From contig JALWWO010000017.1 in the NCBI GenBank assembly GCA_027078745.1, positions 1 to 64,000 on the forward strand: a stretch of 64,000 nucleotides of DNA, read 5' to 3'. The notes below the pieces were generated by a model. It searched no databases. It worked only from the letters and a program-made list of their open reading frames with translations, and had not been told where the DNA came from. The translations under genes and the position numbers were made by a program. Source of the stretch: Chromatiaceae bacterium. GTDB taxonomy: Bacteria; Pseudomonadota; Gammaproteobacteria; Chromatiales; Chromatiaceae. Below, one piece after another: positions 20,064 through 29,025 of this stretch. Position 1 is the stretch's first letter. Each line of letters begins with the position of its first letter.

Positions 20064-20065
20064 AC

Positions 20066-21886
20066 ATGTGCGGTCTCGCAGCTCTCTTTGCCTATGCGGA
20101 TACCGCGCCCCCCCTGGATCGGGATGCCTTGGAGCGCATGGGGGATCAGATGCAGCGCCGAGGCCCGGACGGTCGGGGCACTTGGATTTCAGAAGATGGG
20201 CGGGTCGGTCTCACTCACCGGCGGCTTTCCATCTTGGATCTCAGCCCGCGTGCCGCCCAACCCTTGAAGAGTGCGGATGGCCAGCTGGTCATCAGCTACA
20301 ATGGGGAGATCTACAATTATCGGGCGCTTCGCGCTGCCTTGGAACGGAAAGGCTATGTTTTCCACACGGATTCCGATACAGAAGTCCTGTTGCACCTCTA
20401 TGCGGTGCAAGGGGAAGCCATGCTGGCGCAACTGCGGGGCATGTTTGCCTTCGCCCTCTGGGATGGCCGATCCCGTTCTCTGTTCTTGGCCCGAGATCCC
20501 TTTGGCATCAAGCCGTTGTATTATGCCTTGCAGGGCGGGACCCTCTGGGTAGCTTCTCAGGTCAGGGCGCTGCTGGCCGGGATGGCACAGCGGCCCACCT
20601 TGGAACCGGCAGGACTCTGCGGTTTTTTCCTCCTGGGGTCGGTGCCCGAGCCCTGGACTTGCTGCCGAGGGATTCAATCCCTGCCTGCAGGTCATTGGCT
20701 GCGTCTGGAGAGCGGCGGGCAACCCGTGCGGAAGCCCTATGCTAGCCTTCCTCAACTTTGGGCTTCGGCAGAACGGAGCCCACCCGAAGCTCCCCTTGCC
20801 GAAATCCTTCGGCCCGCCGTCCTGGATAGCGTTCGCCATCATCTGGTGGCCCATGTGCCCGTGGGGCTCTTTCTCTCGGCGGGCATCGATTCCGGCGCGC
20901 TGGCGGGTTTTTTGGGAGAGATCGCCCCGGATACCCACACCCTCACCCTGGCCTTTTCGGAATTCACGGGCACCACCTCAGATGAATCCCTGCTCGCTGC
21001 CCAGATCGCCCAGACCTATGGTCTCCGCCATCACAGCCGCCAGGTTTCGAAAGAAGCCTTTCAGGATGATCTGCCCGATTTCCTGGCAGACATGGATCAA
21101 CCGACCGTCGACGGTCTCAACACCTGGTTGGTGAGCAAGGCCGCGCGGGAAGCGGGTTGGAAGGTGGCGATTTCCGGCCTCGGCAGCGATGAATGGTTCG
21201 GTGGTTATCCCGCGTTCCGGGATATTCCCCGCTGGAACCGTCGCTGGGGCTGGGCAGCCCGCTGGCCCAAGCTGGTTTCCGCTTTCCAATACCTCTATCG
21301 GCAGGCGGCCCGCCGCTATCCCCTGCCGCCAAAGGGCGCAGCCTTTCTGGAATATGCGCCCCACCTGACCGGCGCTTGGCTCCTGCGGCGGGGGTTGTTC
21401 CTACCTTGGGAACTGCCCCAGTGGCTGGAACCCGACCTGGTGGCGGAAGGGCTGGAACGATTGCAGCTAGAGGAACAGTTGCGGGAGAGCGTTGCAGGGG
21501 TTCAATCCACCTATGCCCAGATCGCTTGCTTAGAAGCTGGCTTCTACATGCGCAATCAGCTGTTGCGGGATACAGACTGGGCAGGCATGGCCCATTCCTT
21601 GGAAATTCGGGTGCCCTTCGTGGATCCAGTGCTGTTGCGCCGCTTAGCACCTGGGATCTTGGGCGCGCAAGGGGCAGATCTGCGGAGCAAACAATGCTTA
21701 GCCCAAGCGCCCTCACCCCCGCTGCCCACATCGGTTCAGCAAAGAGCCAAGACAGGCTTTTCCACGCCCATCGCCCATTGGTTCTCTGAACGCGTGCCGA
21801 AACATTGGCATTGGTCTCGGCATTGGGCTATTTGGGTTGCGAAACATTGGGAAGAGGGCCTGTTGCAAGCTGCATTCTCAACGTAA
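20066..21886 (+). CDS. asnB: Asparagine synthetase B-like glutamine amidotransferase
   Basis: 606 residues. The ATG at 20066 places Cys at position 2 (MCGLAALFAYA), required as the glutaminase nucleophile after Met removal. The frame is open 100 codons further upstream, but only this start gives Cys2. Domain 1 (1 to ~200) has RRGPDG, YNGEIYNYRAL and RDPFGIKPLYY. Domain 2 holds the ATP PP-loop LSAGIDSGALAG near residue 269. In polysaccharide operons such proteins often amidate sugar acids or act in exopolysaccharide assembly rather than making free asparagine, so the exact product is uncertain. Confidence 0.86.
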   Translation: MCGLAALFAYADTAPPLDRDALERMGDQMQRRGPDGRGTWISEDGRVGLTHRRLSILDLSPRAAQPLKSADGQLVISYNGEIYNYRALRAALERKGYVFHTDSDTEVLLHLYAVQGEAMLAQLRGMFAFALWDGRSRSLFLARDPFGIKPLYYALQGGTLWVASQVRALLAGMAQRPTLEPAGLCGFFLLGSVPEPWTCCRGIQSLPAGHWLRLESGGQPVRKPYASLPQLWASAERSPPEAPLAEILRPAVLDSVRHHLVAHVPVGLFLSAGIDSGALAGFLGEIAPDTHTLTLAFSEFTGTTSDESLLAAQIAQTYGLRHHSRQVSKEAFQDDLPDFLADMDQPTVDGLNTWLVSKAAREAGWKVAISGLGSDEWFGGYPAFRDIPRWNRRWGWAARWPKLVSAFQYLYRQAARRYPLPPKGAAFLEYAPHLTGAWLLRRGLFLPWELPQWLEPDLVAEGLERLQLEEQLRESVAGVQSTYAQIACLEAGFYMRNQLLRDTDWAGMAHSLEIRVPFVDPVLLRRLAPGILGAQGADLRSKQCLAQAPSPPLPTSVQQRAKTGFSTPIAHWFSERVPKHWHWSRHWAIWVAKHWEEGLLQAAFST

Positions 21887-21898
21887 GGAACCGATCGA

Positions 21899-22465
21899 GT
21901 GAAGAAAACCATGCTCATCACCGGCGGAGCCGGTTTCATCGGGGTCAACAGCGCGGACTCTTTCGCTGAACGGGGTTGGCGGGACACAGTGATCGACAAC
22001 CTGTCTCGACGGGGGGCGGCGGAGAATCTCCGATGGCTTCAGGCACAGCATGCCGTCGCGTTTTTTCCCATAGATATTCGAGACTGTCCGGCGCTCTCCC
22101 AGCGGATCGCCGCGAATCGTCCCGCAGTTTTGTTGCACCTCGCCGCCCAAGTGGCGGTGACCACCTCAGTGGAAAACCCTCGGGAAGACTTTGCAATCAA
22201 TGCATTGGGCACTTTCAATGTCTTAGAGGCGGCGGCTTCAGCGCCCGGAAACTTTGATCTAGAATCAGAACTCGGCACGAAGATCGCCCTGAACTGGGAG
22301 GGTTGGCGGCCAGGAGATCAGCCAGTCTTCGTCTGCGATACCAGCAAGGCCAAAGAACGCTTGGGTTGGGCACCGGAGATCTCTGTGCCTCAGGGGGTGC
22401 AGGCACTCATCCAGTGGGTGCGGGATCATCGATCCCCCTTCGAGGAGCCGCGGAAGGGTGATTAG
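21899..22465 (+). pseudogene. NAD-dependent sugar epimerase (CDP-paratose epimerase-like) with large internal deletion
   Basis: The 188-codon frame from GTG at 21899 keeps the first and last parts of a ~340-residue SDR epimerase. Residues 1-114 carry MLITGGAGFIGVNSAD and LHLAAQVAVTTSVENPREDF. Residues from about 119 resume with the C-terminal EGWRPGDQPVFVCDTSKAKE and LGWAPEISVPQGV of CDP-paratose/tyvelose epimerases. The middle ~150 residues, including the Ser and Tyr-x3-Lys catalytic centre, are absent, yet the frame is preserved. It cannot be an active epimerase. It is the last gene of the polysaccharide operon, beside a tRNA gene. Confidence 0.75.
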
Positions 22466-22492
22466 GCAATGCTGTCTTGTCCCCAGCGCGAA

Positions 22493-22580
22493 TGGCGGAG
22501 AGGGTGGGATTCGAACCCACGGGGGATCGCTCCCCAACGGTTTTCAAGACCGCCGCTTTCGGCCGCTCAGCCACCTCTCC
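22493..22580 (-). tRNA. tRNA-Ser (anticodon UGA)
   Basis: Read on the minus strand, the 7-bp acceptor GGAGAGG/CCTCTCC, a D-arm (GCTGAGCGGCCGAAAGC), the anticodon loop CTTGAAA with TGA, the long class II variable arm (GGGGAGCGATCCCC) and the T-arm GTGGGTTCGAATCCCAC all fold. The discriminator is G, and CCA is encoded at 22495-22493. The long variable arm and TGA anticodon identify serine. Confidence 0.96.
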
Positions 22581-22749
22581 GAAGCTTACGGTTGGATCGA
22601 TCGGATTTCGACCCTAGAATTAGGAAACTGAGTATACCAATTATTCGATGAACCGATGGGTCCAGGCAGGGAACCTGCCTACGGGATCCAAATCCAATCA
22701 GCCAGTTTCCCCTTCCATCCATTTTCCATCGACAGGAGAGCAAAGCCCC

Positions 22750-23418
22750 ATGGCCAATCAGCCTTATCCCCTTTCCGATGCGCAATCAAGCGTCGTTTCT
22801 GCGAACAAGGTATTAAAGAATACCTATATGCTGCTGTCCGCTACCCTGGCCTTCAGCGCGATCATGGCGGGGGTGTCCATGTTCTTCGCCCTGCCGAGCT
22901 GGGTCTATCTGGCCTCGGTGATCGTGGCCATGATCTTGGGTATCTTCGTGCTGCCCCGCACCGCCAATTCCAGCGCGGGCATCGGCGTGATCTTCCTCAT
23001 CACCGGCCTGCTGGGGTTGGGACTCGGGTCCATTCTGACCCTGTATCTCGCCCTGCCCAAGGGACCGGAGATCATCGCCACCGCCTTTGGGGGCACTGCC
23101 CTCATCTTCTTGGGCCTATCCGCCTATGCCCTCCACAGCAAGCGGGACTTCAGCTTCATGGGCGGGTTCCTGTTCGCAGGCATCATGGTGATCTTCCTCG
23201 CCGCCCTCGCGAATATTTTCCTCGAACTCCCCGCTCTGAGCCTGGCCATTTCCGCAGGTATCATCTTGGTGATGAGCGGTTTCATCCTCTTCGACACCAG
23301 CCGCATCATCCATGGCGGTGAGACCAACTATATCCTGGCGACCTACGGGTTGTACCTGAGCATCTTCAACATCTTCATCAGCCTGTTGCAGATCCTCGGG
23401 ATCCTGGGCGATGAATAA
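22750..23418 (+). CDS. yccA: Bax inhibitor-1/YccA family membrane protein
   Basis: 222 residues with seven hydrophobic helices after a short cytoplasmic N-terminus, as in the TMBIM/BI-1 family. YccA modulates FtsH proteolysis in E. coli. FDTSRIIHGGETNYILATYG near the end is the conserved family block with its acidic residue in helix 6/7. The start at 22750 (MANQPYPLSD) follows an AGGAGAG ribosome site; the open frame extends 34 codons upstream without family similarity. A strong intrinsic terminator follows. Confidence 0.9.
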   Translation: MANQPYPLSDAQSSVVSANKVLKNTYMLLSATLAFSAIMAGVSMFFALPSWVYLASVIVAMILGIFVLPRTANSSAGIGVIFLITGLLGLGLGSILTLYLALPKGPEIIATAFGGTALIFLGLSAYALHSKRDFSFMGGFLFAGIMVIFLAALANIFLELPALSLAISAGIILVMSGFILFDTSRIIHGGETNYILATYGLYLSIFNIFISLLQILGILGDE

Positions 23419-23442
23419 TTGCTGAAGTAAATCAAGCTTGGG

Positions 23443-23471
23443 ACCCCGGCCCCCCGCGCCGGGGTTTTTTT
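23443..23471 (+). terminator. Rho-independent terminator after yccA
   Basis: ACCCCGGC (23443-23450) pairs with GCCGGGGT (23458-23465) over a short C-rich loop, followed directly by seven T residues. It is a typical intrinsic terminator, placed 25 nt after the yccA stop. Confidence 0.85.
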
Positions 23472-23488
23472 ATCTCGGGAGAGAAACG

Positions 23489-23677
23489 ATGGATTTATTT
23501 CTCAAGATGCTGGCGGCCCTCGCCCTAGGTATGATGGCCTTCTATGCGTGGCGCGCCTATCAGCACTGGCAGCAGGAAGGACCCAAGGCCAAGAAGGGCG
23601 ATTGGGCGGCGGTGATCCTGCCCTTGGCATTGGTGGCCGGGTTGGTGGCCCTGCTGGTGGCCTTTGTGCGGGCTTAG
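23489..23677 (+). CDS. Small two-helix membrane protein
   Basis: 62 residues with two hydrophobic helices (about 4-19 and 39-60) separated by a basic Lys-rich loop ([14 protein letters not shown]). The ATG at 23489 follows GGGAGAGAAACG. An upstream in-frame start would run through the yccA terminator, so it was rejected. Lying between a strong terminator and the rsx promoter, it is a separate small transcription unit. No family recognised. Confidence 0.65.
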   Translation: MDLFLKMLAALALGMMAFYAWRAYQHWQQEGPKAKKGDWAAVILPLALVAGLVALLVAFVRA

Positions 23678-23705
23678 CCGGGGGATTTCCGCAGGGAAAA
23701 GCCCG

Positions 23706-23735
23706 TTGTATTCCGGCGGGCTACCCTCGTATCCT
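23706..23735 (+). promoter_or_regulatory. Putative sigma70 promoter of the rsx cluster
   Basis: TTGTAT at 23706-23711 and TATCCT at 23730-23735 are separated by 18 nt and lie 31 nt before rsxA. A 6-bp inverted repeat (AGCCCG/CGGGCT, 23700-23722) overlaps the -35 side. This is a sequence match only. Confidence 0.35.
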
Positions 23736-23766
23736 AATGCATCGCTGTTCCGGTAGGAAACCGCCC

Positions 23767-24348
23767 ATGACAGAGTACGCCCTCATCTTCATCGGGACCG
23801 TTCTGGTCAACAATTTCGTACTGGTTAAATTCCTCGGGCTCTGCCCCTTCATGGGGGTTTCCAAGAAATCGGAAACCGCCCTCGGCATGGGGTTGGCTAC
23901 CACCTTTGTGCTCACCCTATCTTCCGCAACAACTTGGTTGGTGAACGCCTATCTGCTGGAACCCCTGGGCATCGATTATTTGCGCATCATTGCCTTCATT
24001 CTGGTCATCGCTGTGGTGGTACAGTTCACGGAAACCGTGATGCACAAAACGAGTCCCGTGCTCTATCAGGTCTTGGGCATCTTTCTGCCCCTGATCACGA
24101 CCAATTGCGCGGTGCTCGGGGTCGCCCTATTGAACTTGCAGGAAGGCCATACTTTGATCGAATCCACCCTATATGGGTTCGGGGCTGCCGTCGGATTCTC
24201 CTTGGTCCTGGTGCTCTTCGCAGCGATGCGGGAACGGATCGATGTGGCGGATGTACCCGAGCCTTTCCGAGGGGCTTCTATCGCACTCATCACGGCGGGC
24301 TTGATGTCCCTGGCCTTTATGGGCTTCGCCGGTTTGGTTGCTGTCTGA
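23767..24348 (+). CDS. rsxA: Electron transport complex subunit RsxA/RnfA
   Basis: A 193-residue, six-helix inner-membrane subunit of the Rnf/Rsx complex, which couples electron flow between NADH and ferredoxin to ion movement, or keeps SoxR reduced in enteric bacteria. [11 protein letters not shown] and [11 protein letters not shown] are the mirrored half-helix motifs with the Cys residues that hold the intramembrane iron-sulfur cluster shared with RsxE. It is the first gene of the ABCDGE cluster; rsxB begins 12 nt after its stop. Confidence 0.95.
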   Translation: MTEYALIFIGTVLVNNFVLVKFLGLCPFMGVSKKSETALGMGLATTFVLTLSSATTWLVNAYLLEPLGIDYLRIIAFILVIAVVVQFTETVMHKTSPVLYQVLGIFLPLITTNCAVLGVALLNLQEGHTLIESTLYGFGAAVGFSLVLVLFAAMRERIDVADVPEPFRGASIALITAGLMSLAFMGFAGLVAV

Positions 24349-24360
24349 GGGAGAATCCCC

Positions 24361-24909
24361 ATGCTGGTCGCTATCCTTGCTATCACAGCACTGGCCACGG
24401 TTTTCGGACTGTTGCTGGGGTATTCTGCCCAGCGCTTCCACGTGGAGGGAGATCCCATCGCGGACCAGGTAGAGGCCCTGTTGCCCCAGACGCAATGCGG
24501 CCAATGCGGTTATCCCGGATGCAAGCCCTATGCGGAAGCCATCGTCAAGGAAGATGAAGCGATCAATAAATGCGTGCCCGGTGGAGAAGCGACCATGTTA
24601 GCCATCGCGGACCTCCTGGGCAGGGAACCCATGGCCTTGGCGGAGGATGCGGAAAAGCCCAAAGCGGTGGCGGTGATCGACGAACAGGAATGCATCGGTT
24701 GTACCCTCTGCTTACAGGCTTGTCCGGTGGATGCCATCGTGGGTGCGGCGAAGCAGCTGCACAGCGTGATCGCCAGCGAATGCACCGGCTGCGAACTCTG
24801 CTTGAAGCCCTGCCCGGTAGAATGCATCCACATGGTGCCCATCGAGGAAGAGGTAACCCATTGGAAATGGCCCTATCCGGTGAGAGAATCCCTTGCCGAT
24901 GCAGCCTAG
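24361..24909 (+). CDS. rsxB: Electron transport complex subunit RsxB/RnfB
   Basis: A 182-residue iron-sulfur subunit. It has an N-terminal membrane helix (residues 3-22), a 4Fe-4S domain with [17 protein letters not shown] near 40-60, and two ferredoxin clusters, [12 protein letters not shown] and [12 protein letters not shown]. It passes electrons between ferredoxin-like donors and the membrane subunits. All cluster cysteines are present. It ends 9 nt before the GTG of rsxC. Confidence 0.95.
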   Translation: MLVAILAITALATVFGLLLGYSAQRFHVEGDPIADQVEALLPQTQCGQCGYPGCKPYAEAIVKEDEAINKCVPGGEATMLAIADLLGREPMALAEDAEKPKAVAVIDEQECIGCTLCLQACPVDAIVGAAKQLHSVIASECTGCELCLKPCPVECIHMVPIEEEVTHWKWPYPVRESLADAA

Positions 24910-24918
24910 GAGAAACCA

Positions 24919-26607
24919 GTGCATTCAGCTCGAATCCGCACCCAACTGCGCCGTCCACTCTGGCGGTTCCACGGTGGCTTGCATATTCCCGATGAAAAGG
25001 GCCTTTCGCGCAATGCCTGCATCCAGGACGCGAAGTTGCCGAAGCAGCTCATCCTCCCCCTGCAACAGCACATCGGCGCAGCGGCCAAGCCCTTGGTGCA
25101 GGTGGGAGAACAGGTTTACACAGGGCAGAAGATCGCAGAGGCCCAGGGCTATGTGAGCGCACCGGTTCATGCATCCAGTTCCGGCACCGTGGTAGCCATC
25201 GAAAAGCATCCCATTCCCCATCCCTCGGGACTCAGCGCCCCCTGCATCTGCATCGAAACCGACGGAAAAGACACCTGGGGAGAACGACCACCGGAACTGT
25301 TGGACTATCGGAACCTGGATCCATCGGAGATCCGAGCGCGTATCCGCTGGGCAGGCGTCGTGGGCATGGGGGGCGCCGCCTTTCCCACGAGCGTGAAGCT
25401 CAATCCTGGCTCCGATCAGAACATCCATACGCTCATCGTCAACGGAGCGGAATGCGAACCCTATATCACTTGCGATGACCGGCTCATGCGGGAGCAGGCC
25501 GGGCGCATCCTGCAAGGGGTGCGCATCCTGCGCTATCTGCTCGATGTAAAACGCTGCCTCATCGGGGTGGAGGACAATAAGCCTGAAGCGCTGGAAGCCT
25601 TGCGCCTGGCGCTGGCGGAAAGCGACCTCAAGGGACATACGGAGATCGTTTCCATCCCCACCCTCTATCCCTCGGGCGGGGAAAAGCAGCTCATCAAGAT
25701 CCTCACGGGTAAGGAAGTGCCGAGCCACGGTATTCCAGCCCAGATCGGCATCGTCTGTCAAAACGTGGGGACAGTGGCCGCCATCGCAGATGCGGTGCTG
25801 GAGGGTAAGCCCCTGATCTCCCGGATCGTCACGCTCACGGGACGGGGGATCGCCCAGCCGCAGAATTTTTCCGTGCGCATCGGCACACCCTTCTCCGATC
25901 TGCTGGAACAGGCAGGTGGACTCCGTTCAGAGGGCGCGAAGCTCATCATCGGGGGACCCATGATGGGCTTTGTCATCCAAGATCCCCGGGTTCCCGTCAC
26001 CAAGGCAACCAACTGCTTGCTAGCGCTTACGCCGGAGGAATCCCCCGATCCCGATCCTCCACGCCCCTGCATTCGCTGTGGTGCCTGCATGGCTGTCTGT
26101 CCCATGAATCTGCTCCCTCAGCAGCTGTACTGGTATGCCCGGGCCAAAGATCTGGACAAAGTTCAGGATTACCATCTGTTCGACTGCATCGAATGCGGCT
26201 GCTGCGCCCTGGTCTGCCCCTCTCACATTCCTTTGGTGCACTACTATCGCTATGCCAAGACAGAGAGTTGGGCTCGGGAACAGGAGAAGCGGAAAGCAGA
26301 GCACGCGCGTCGGCGGCACGAAGCGAAGGAAGCCCGCTTGGCGAAGCTCGAGGCCGAGCGCAAAGCTAAGCTGCGAAAGAAGAAAGCGGCGCTGGCGAAG
26401 CAGGGAACTGGCGCTGCGGAAGATCCGAAAAAAGCAGCAATCGAAGCGGCGAAGCGGCGCGTTGCGGAGAAAAAGGCAGCGCGGGCCAAGCAAGGGGTGG
26501 TGCCCAAGAACACCCGAAATCTGAACCCAGCTCAGCAACGCCAGATCGAGGCGGCGGAAGCGCGCCGTCAGCCTATGAGATCAGAAACCCAGCGCGAAAG
26601 GGAGTAA
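24919..26607 (+). CDS. rsxC: Electron transport complex subunit RsxC/RnfC
   Basis: A 562-residue peripheral subunit that binds NADH, FMN and two 4Fe-4S clusters. Blocks include AGVVGMGGAAFPTSVKL, NGAECEPYITCDDRLM, SLBB-type sequence (GTPFSDLLEQAGG), and the ferredoxin motifs CIRCGACMAVCP and CIECGCCALVCP. From about residue 450 a Lys/Arg/Ala/Glu-rich coiled tail of ~110 residues follows; this is the short form of the long repetitive RsxC tail of enteric bacteria. The GTG start has an AGGAGA site 6 nt upstream. Confidence 0.95.
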   Translation: MHSARIRTQLRRPLWRFHGGLHIPDEKGLSRNACIQDAKLPKQLILPLQQHIGAAAKPLVQVGEQVYTGQKIAEAQGYVSAPVHASSSGTVVAIEKHPIPHPSGLSAPCICIETDGKDTWGERPPELLDYRNLDPSEIRARIRWAGVVGMGGAAFPTSVKLNPGSDQNIHTLIVNGAECEPYITCDDRLMREQAGRILQGVRILRYLLDVKRCLIGVEDNKPEALEALRLALAESDLKGHTEIVSIPTLYPSGGEKQLIKILTGKEVPSHGIPAQIGIVCQNVGTVAAIADAVLEGKPLISRIVTLTGRGIAQPQNFSVRIGTPFSDLLEQAGGLRSEGAKLIIGGPMMGFVIQDPRVPVTKATNCLLALTPEESPDPDPPRPCIRCGACMAVCPMNLLPQQLYWYARAKDLDKVQDYHLFDCIECGCCALVCPSHIPLVHYYRYAKTESWAREQEKRKAEHARRRHEAKEARLAKLEAERKAKLRKKKAALAKQGTGAAEDPKKAAIEAAKRRVAEKKAARAKQGVVPKNTRNLNPAQQRQIEAAEARRQPMRSETQRERE

Positions 26608-26609
26608 CT

Positions 26610-27677
26610 ATGCCGAGGCTTCTCTCTTCTCCCCACGGGGCTCGCCTCAACCGCACGGACTGGCAGATGCTTCAGGTGATCCTGGCACTGGTGCCCGGGC
26701 TGATCGCCATGATCTATTACTTCGGCTGGGGGGTGCTCATCAATGCCCTGTTGGCCAGTTTCTTCGCCGTGGCCTTTGAATCGGCGGTGCTCTACCTGCG
26801 GGGACGTCCCATCTTACCCACGATTCGGGATCTGAGCGCGGTGGTCACCGCCCTGCTCTTCGCCCTGGCAGTTCCCCCAACCCTGCCCTGGTGGTTGACC
26901 CTGTTGGGCATCTTCTTCGCTATCGTGATCGTGAAACAGCTGTACGGGGGGTTGGGCTACAATCCCTTCAACCCCGCCATGGCCGCCTATGTGTTTCTGC
27001 TCGTCTCCTATCCCCTGGCCATGACCAATTGGCTTCCGCCTGCGGTGCCCGAGCTGCTGCAAGCGAAGGATTTGGTGAGCCTGTCCTTCTGGGACTCCTT
27101 GCGCCTGATCTTCACCGGTGAACTGCCGCCCCATCTCAGTTGGGATGCGGTGAGCGCAGCCACGCCCCTGGATGAAATGTTCACCAAGCTGGACCAAGAC
27201 ATCATGATTTCCGAGATCCGCCAAAGTCCCCTGTGGGGGGATTTTGGGGGAAAGGGTTGGGAATGGGTGGATAACTGGTTCCTGCTGGGCGGCCTGTTCC
27301 TACTGTGGCGCAAGGTGATCCGCTGGCGAATTCCCGTGGCCATGCTGTTAGGCATCCTGATTCCTGCGGGTTTGTTCTGGCTGTACGATCCCCAGGTCTT
27401 TCCCTTTCCTGCCTTCCATGTCTTCGCCGGCGGCACCATGCTCGGCGCCTTCTTCATCGCCACGGATCCGGTTACGGCGAGCACGACGCCCAAGGGTCAG
27501 TTGATCTATGGGGCTGCCATCGGGCTGTTGGTCTTCATCATCCGCCATTGGGGCGGTTATCCGGATGCGGTGGCGTTCTCCGTGCTGCTCATGAACATCG
27601 CCGTGCCCACCATCGATCAATACACCCAACCCCGCGTGTTCGGCCATCCCTCGGATTCGGGGAGGGGACAGGGATGA
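26610..27677 (+). CDS. rsxD: Electron transport complex subunit RsxD/RnfD
   Basis: A 355-residue membrane subunit with about nine helices, homologous to NqrB. PILPTIRDLSAVVTALLFAL and GLGYNPFNPAMAAYVFL are family blocks, and the segment FIATDPVTASTTPKGQ contains the Thr expected to carry covalent FMN. It starts 2 nt after rsxC and overlaps rsxG by 4 nt, so translation is coupled. Periplasmic loops include the acidic region around residues 160-210. Confidence 0.94.
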   Translation: MPRLLSSPHGARLNRTDWQMLQVILALVPGLIAMIYYFGWGVLINALLASFFAVAFESAVLYLRGRPILPTIRDLSAVVTALLFALAVPPTLPWWLTLLGIFFAIVIVKQLYGGLGYNPFNPAMAAYVFLLVSYPLAMTNWLPPAVPELLQAKDLVSLSFWDSLRLIFTGELPPHLSWDAVSAATPLDEMFTKLDQDIMISEIRQSPLWGDFGGKGWEWVDNWFLLGGLFLLWRKVIRWRIPVAMLLGILIPAGLFWLYDPQVFPFPAFHVFAGGTMLGAFFIATDPVTASTTPKGQLIYGAAIGLLVFIIRHWGGYPDAVAFSVLLMNIAVPTIDQYTQPRVFGHPSDSGRGQG

Positions 27678-28342
27678 ATGATCGAATCGCCATCCTCATC
27701 GCTGGGATCATCCTCGGTTCGTTCGCTATTGTGGGCGTAGGGTTGGTCTCCGCCACCTATATGCTGACGGAATCGCGCATCGCGGCGAATCAGCGGGAAG
27801 CCATGCTTGCCAAATTTCAGGCAATTTTGCCCAGAGATCCCCAGACGGGCGCGTTGCTGATGGATAACGATCCCCTGTTGGACCGCATTCAAGTGCATGA
27901 TCCCGATCTTCTGGGGGGCGAGCAGACGGAGGTTTATCGGGTTCGCTATCAGGGAAAGCCCATCGCTCTGATCCTTACACCAATCGTGCCGGATGGCTAT
28001 GCAGGGCCCATTCGCTTGCTGGTCTCCGTCAAGAGGGACGGCACCTTGGGTGGGGTACGAGTCATCGAGCACCACGAAACCCCAGGATTGGGGGACAAGA
28101 TCGACGAGCGCAAGAGCGATTGGATCAAAACCCAATTCCCGGGAAAATCTCTGAGTAATCCGCCGGAGGATCGTTGGAAGGTGAAGCGAGATGGGGGGGA
28201 TTTCGATCAGTTCACCGGCGCTACGATCACGCCGAGAGCTGTGGTCAAGGCGGTGAAGAATACCTTGAAATTCGTGGCCCAACAGGGAGATCGGCTCTAC
28301 AACCAGCCGAGTATGGCCCAGCATGAAGGGGAAACGCCGTGA
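27674..28342 (+). CDS. rsxG: Electron transport complex subunit RsxG/RnfG
   Basis: A 222-residue NqrC-like periplasmic subunit anchored by one N-terminal helix (residues 7-30). The covalent flavin motif is visible as [15 protein letters not shown] near residue 180, and [11 protein letters not shown] is the other conserved block. It receives electrons across the membrane from the RsxA/E cluster. Start and stop both overlap neighbours by 4 nt (ATGA and GTGA). Confidence 0.95.
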   Translation: MNDRIAILIAGIILGSFAIVGVGLVSATYMLTESRIAANQREAMLAKFQAILPRDPQTGALLMDNDPLLDRIQVHDPDLLGGEQTEVYRVRYQGKPIALILTPIVPDGYAGPIRLLVSVKRDGTLGGVRVIEHHETPGLGDKIDERKSDWIKTQFPGKSLSNPPEDRWKVKRDGGDFDQFTGATITPRAVVKAVKNTLKFVAQQGDRLYNQPSMAQHEGETP

Positions 28343-29022
28343 AGCAGGTCCAATCCTATGCAGCCATCCTGAAGAACGGTCTCTGGCACAACAATCAGGC
28401 GCTCGTGGCCCTGCTGGGGCTCTGTCCACTGTTGGCCACCACCACTTCCGCCACCAACGGCTTGGGCATGGGCTTGGCGACTACGGCAGTGCTCATCGCT
28501 TCCAACTTTACCATCTCCCTCATCCGCAATTTGGTGCGGCCTGAGGTGCGCTTGCCAGTCTTCGTGCTCATCATCGCTTCCTTTGTGACTGCGGTGGAAC
28601 TGGGAATGCAGGCCTATTTCTTCGATCTCTACAACGTGCTAGGGATCTTCATCCCTCTCATTGTGACCAACTGCACGATCATCGGCCGAGCGGAAGCCTT
28701 TGCTTCTAAAAATACCGTGCCTCGGGCGCTGGTGGATGGGTTCGCCATGGGCCTGGGCTTCACCCTGGTGCTCACCACGCTGGGAGGCATTCGGGAGTTT
28801 CTGGGCCAAGGCACGCTCTTCTATCAAGCAGAACTGATGTTTGGGCCGGCGGTGCACTTTCTCAGCCTGCGATGGGAAGGGTTTCAAGGAGTTTTGGTCG
28901 CCATCCTGCCGCCGGGCGCTTTCCTCGGCCTGGGCGGCCTGATCGCCTTGAAAAATTTCTTGGATCGCCGGCTTGCGCGGACTGAAACTCTTGTCGGCGC
29001 CAGCGGCCATCAACCCCATTGA
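28339..29022 (+). CDS. rsxE: Electron transport complex subunit RsxE/RnfE
   Basis: A 227-residue six-helix partner of RsxA, with the inverted-topology counterparts [19 protein letters not shown] and [18 protein letters not shown] holding the cluster cysteines. The GTG start overlaps the rsxG stop. It is the last subunit gene; the endonuclease III gene (nth) that follows in many gammaproteobacteria is missing, and an elyC-like gene starts 3 nt after the stop instead. Confidence 0.95.
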   Translation: MKQVQSYAAILKNGLWHNNQALVALLGLCPLLATTTSATNGLGMGLATTAVLIASNFTISLIRNLVRPEVRLPVFVLIIASFVTAVELGMQAYFFDLYNVLGIFIPLIVTNCTIIGRAEAFASKNTVPRALVDGFAMGLGFTLVLTTLGGIREFLGQGTLFYQAELMFGPAVHFLSLRWEGFQGVLVAILPPGAFLGLGGLIALKNFLDRRLARTETLVGASGHQPH

Positions 29023-29025
29023 TCC

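Noticed and set aside
22250..22270. tRNA-adjacent integration site (att) at tRNA-Ser
   Set aside because: No direct repeat of the tRNA 3' end and no integrase gene is found in the flanking sequence.
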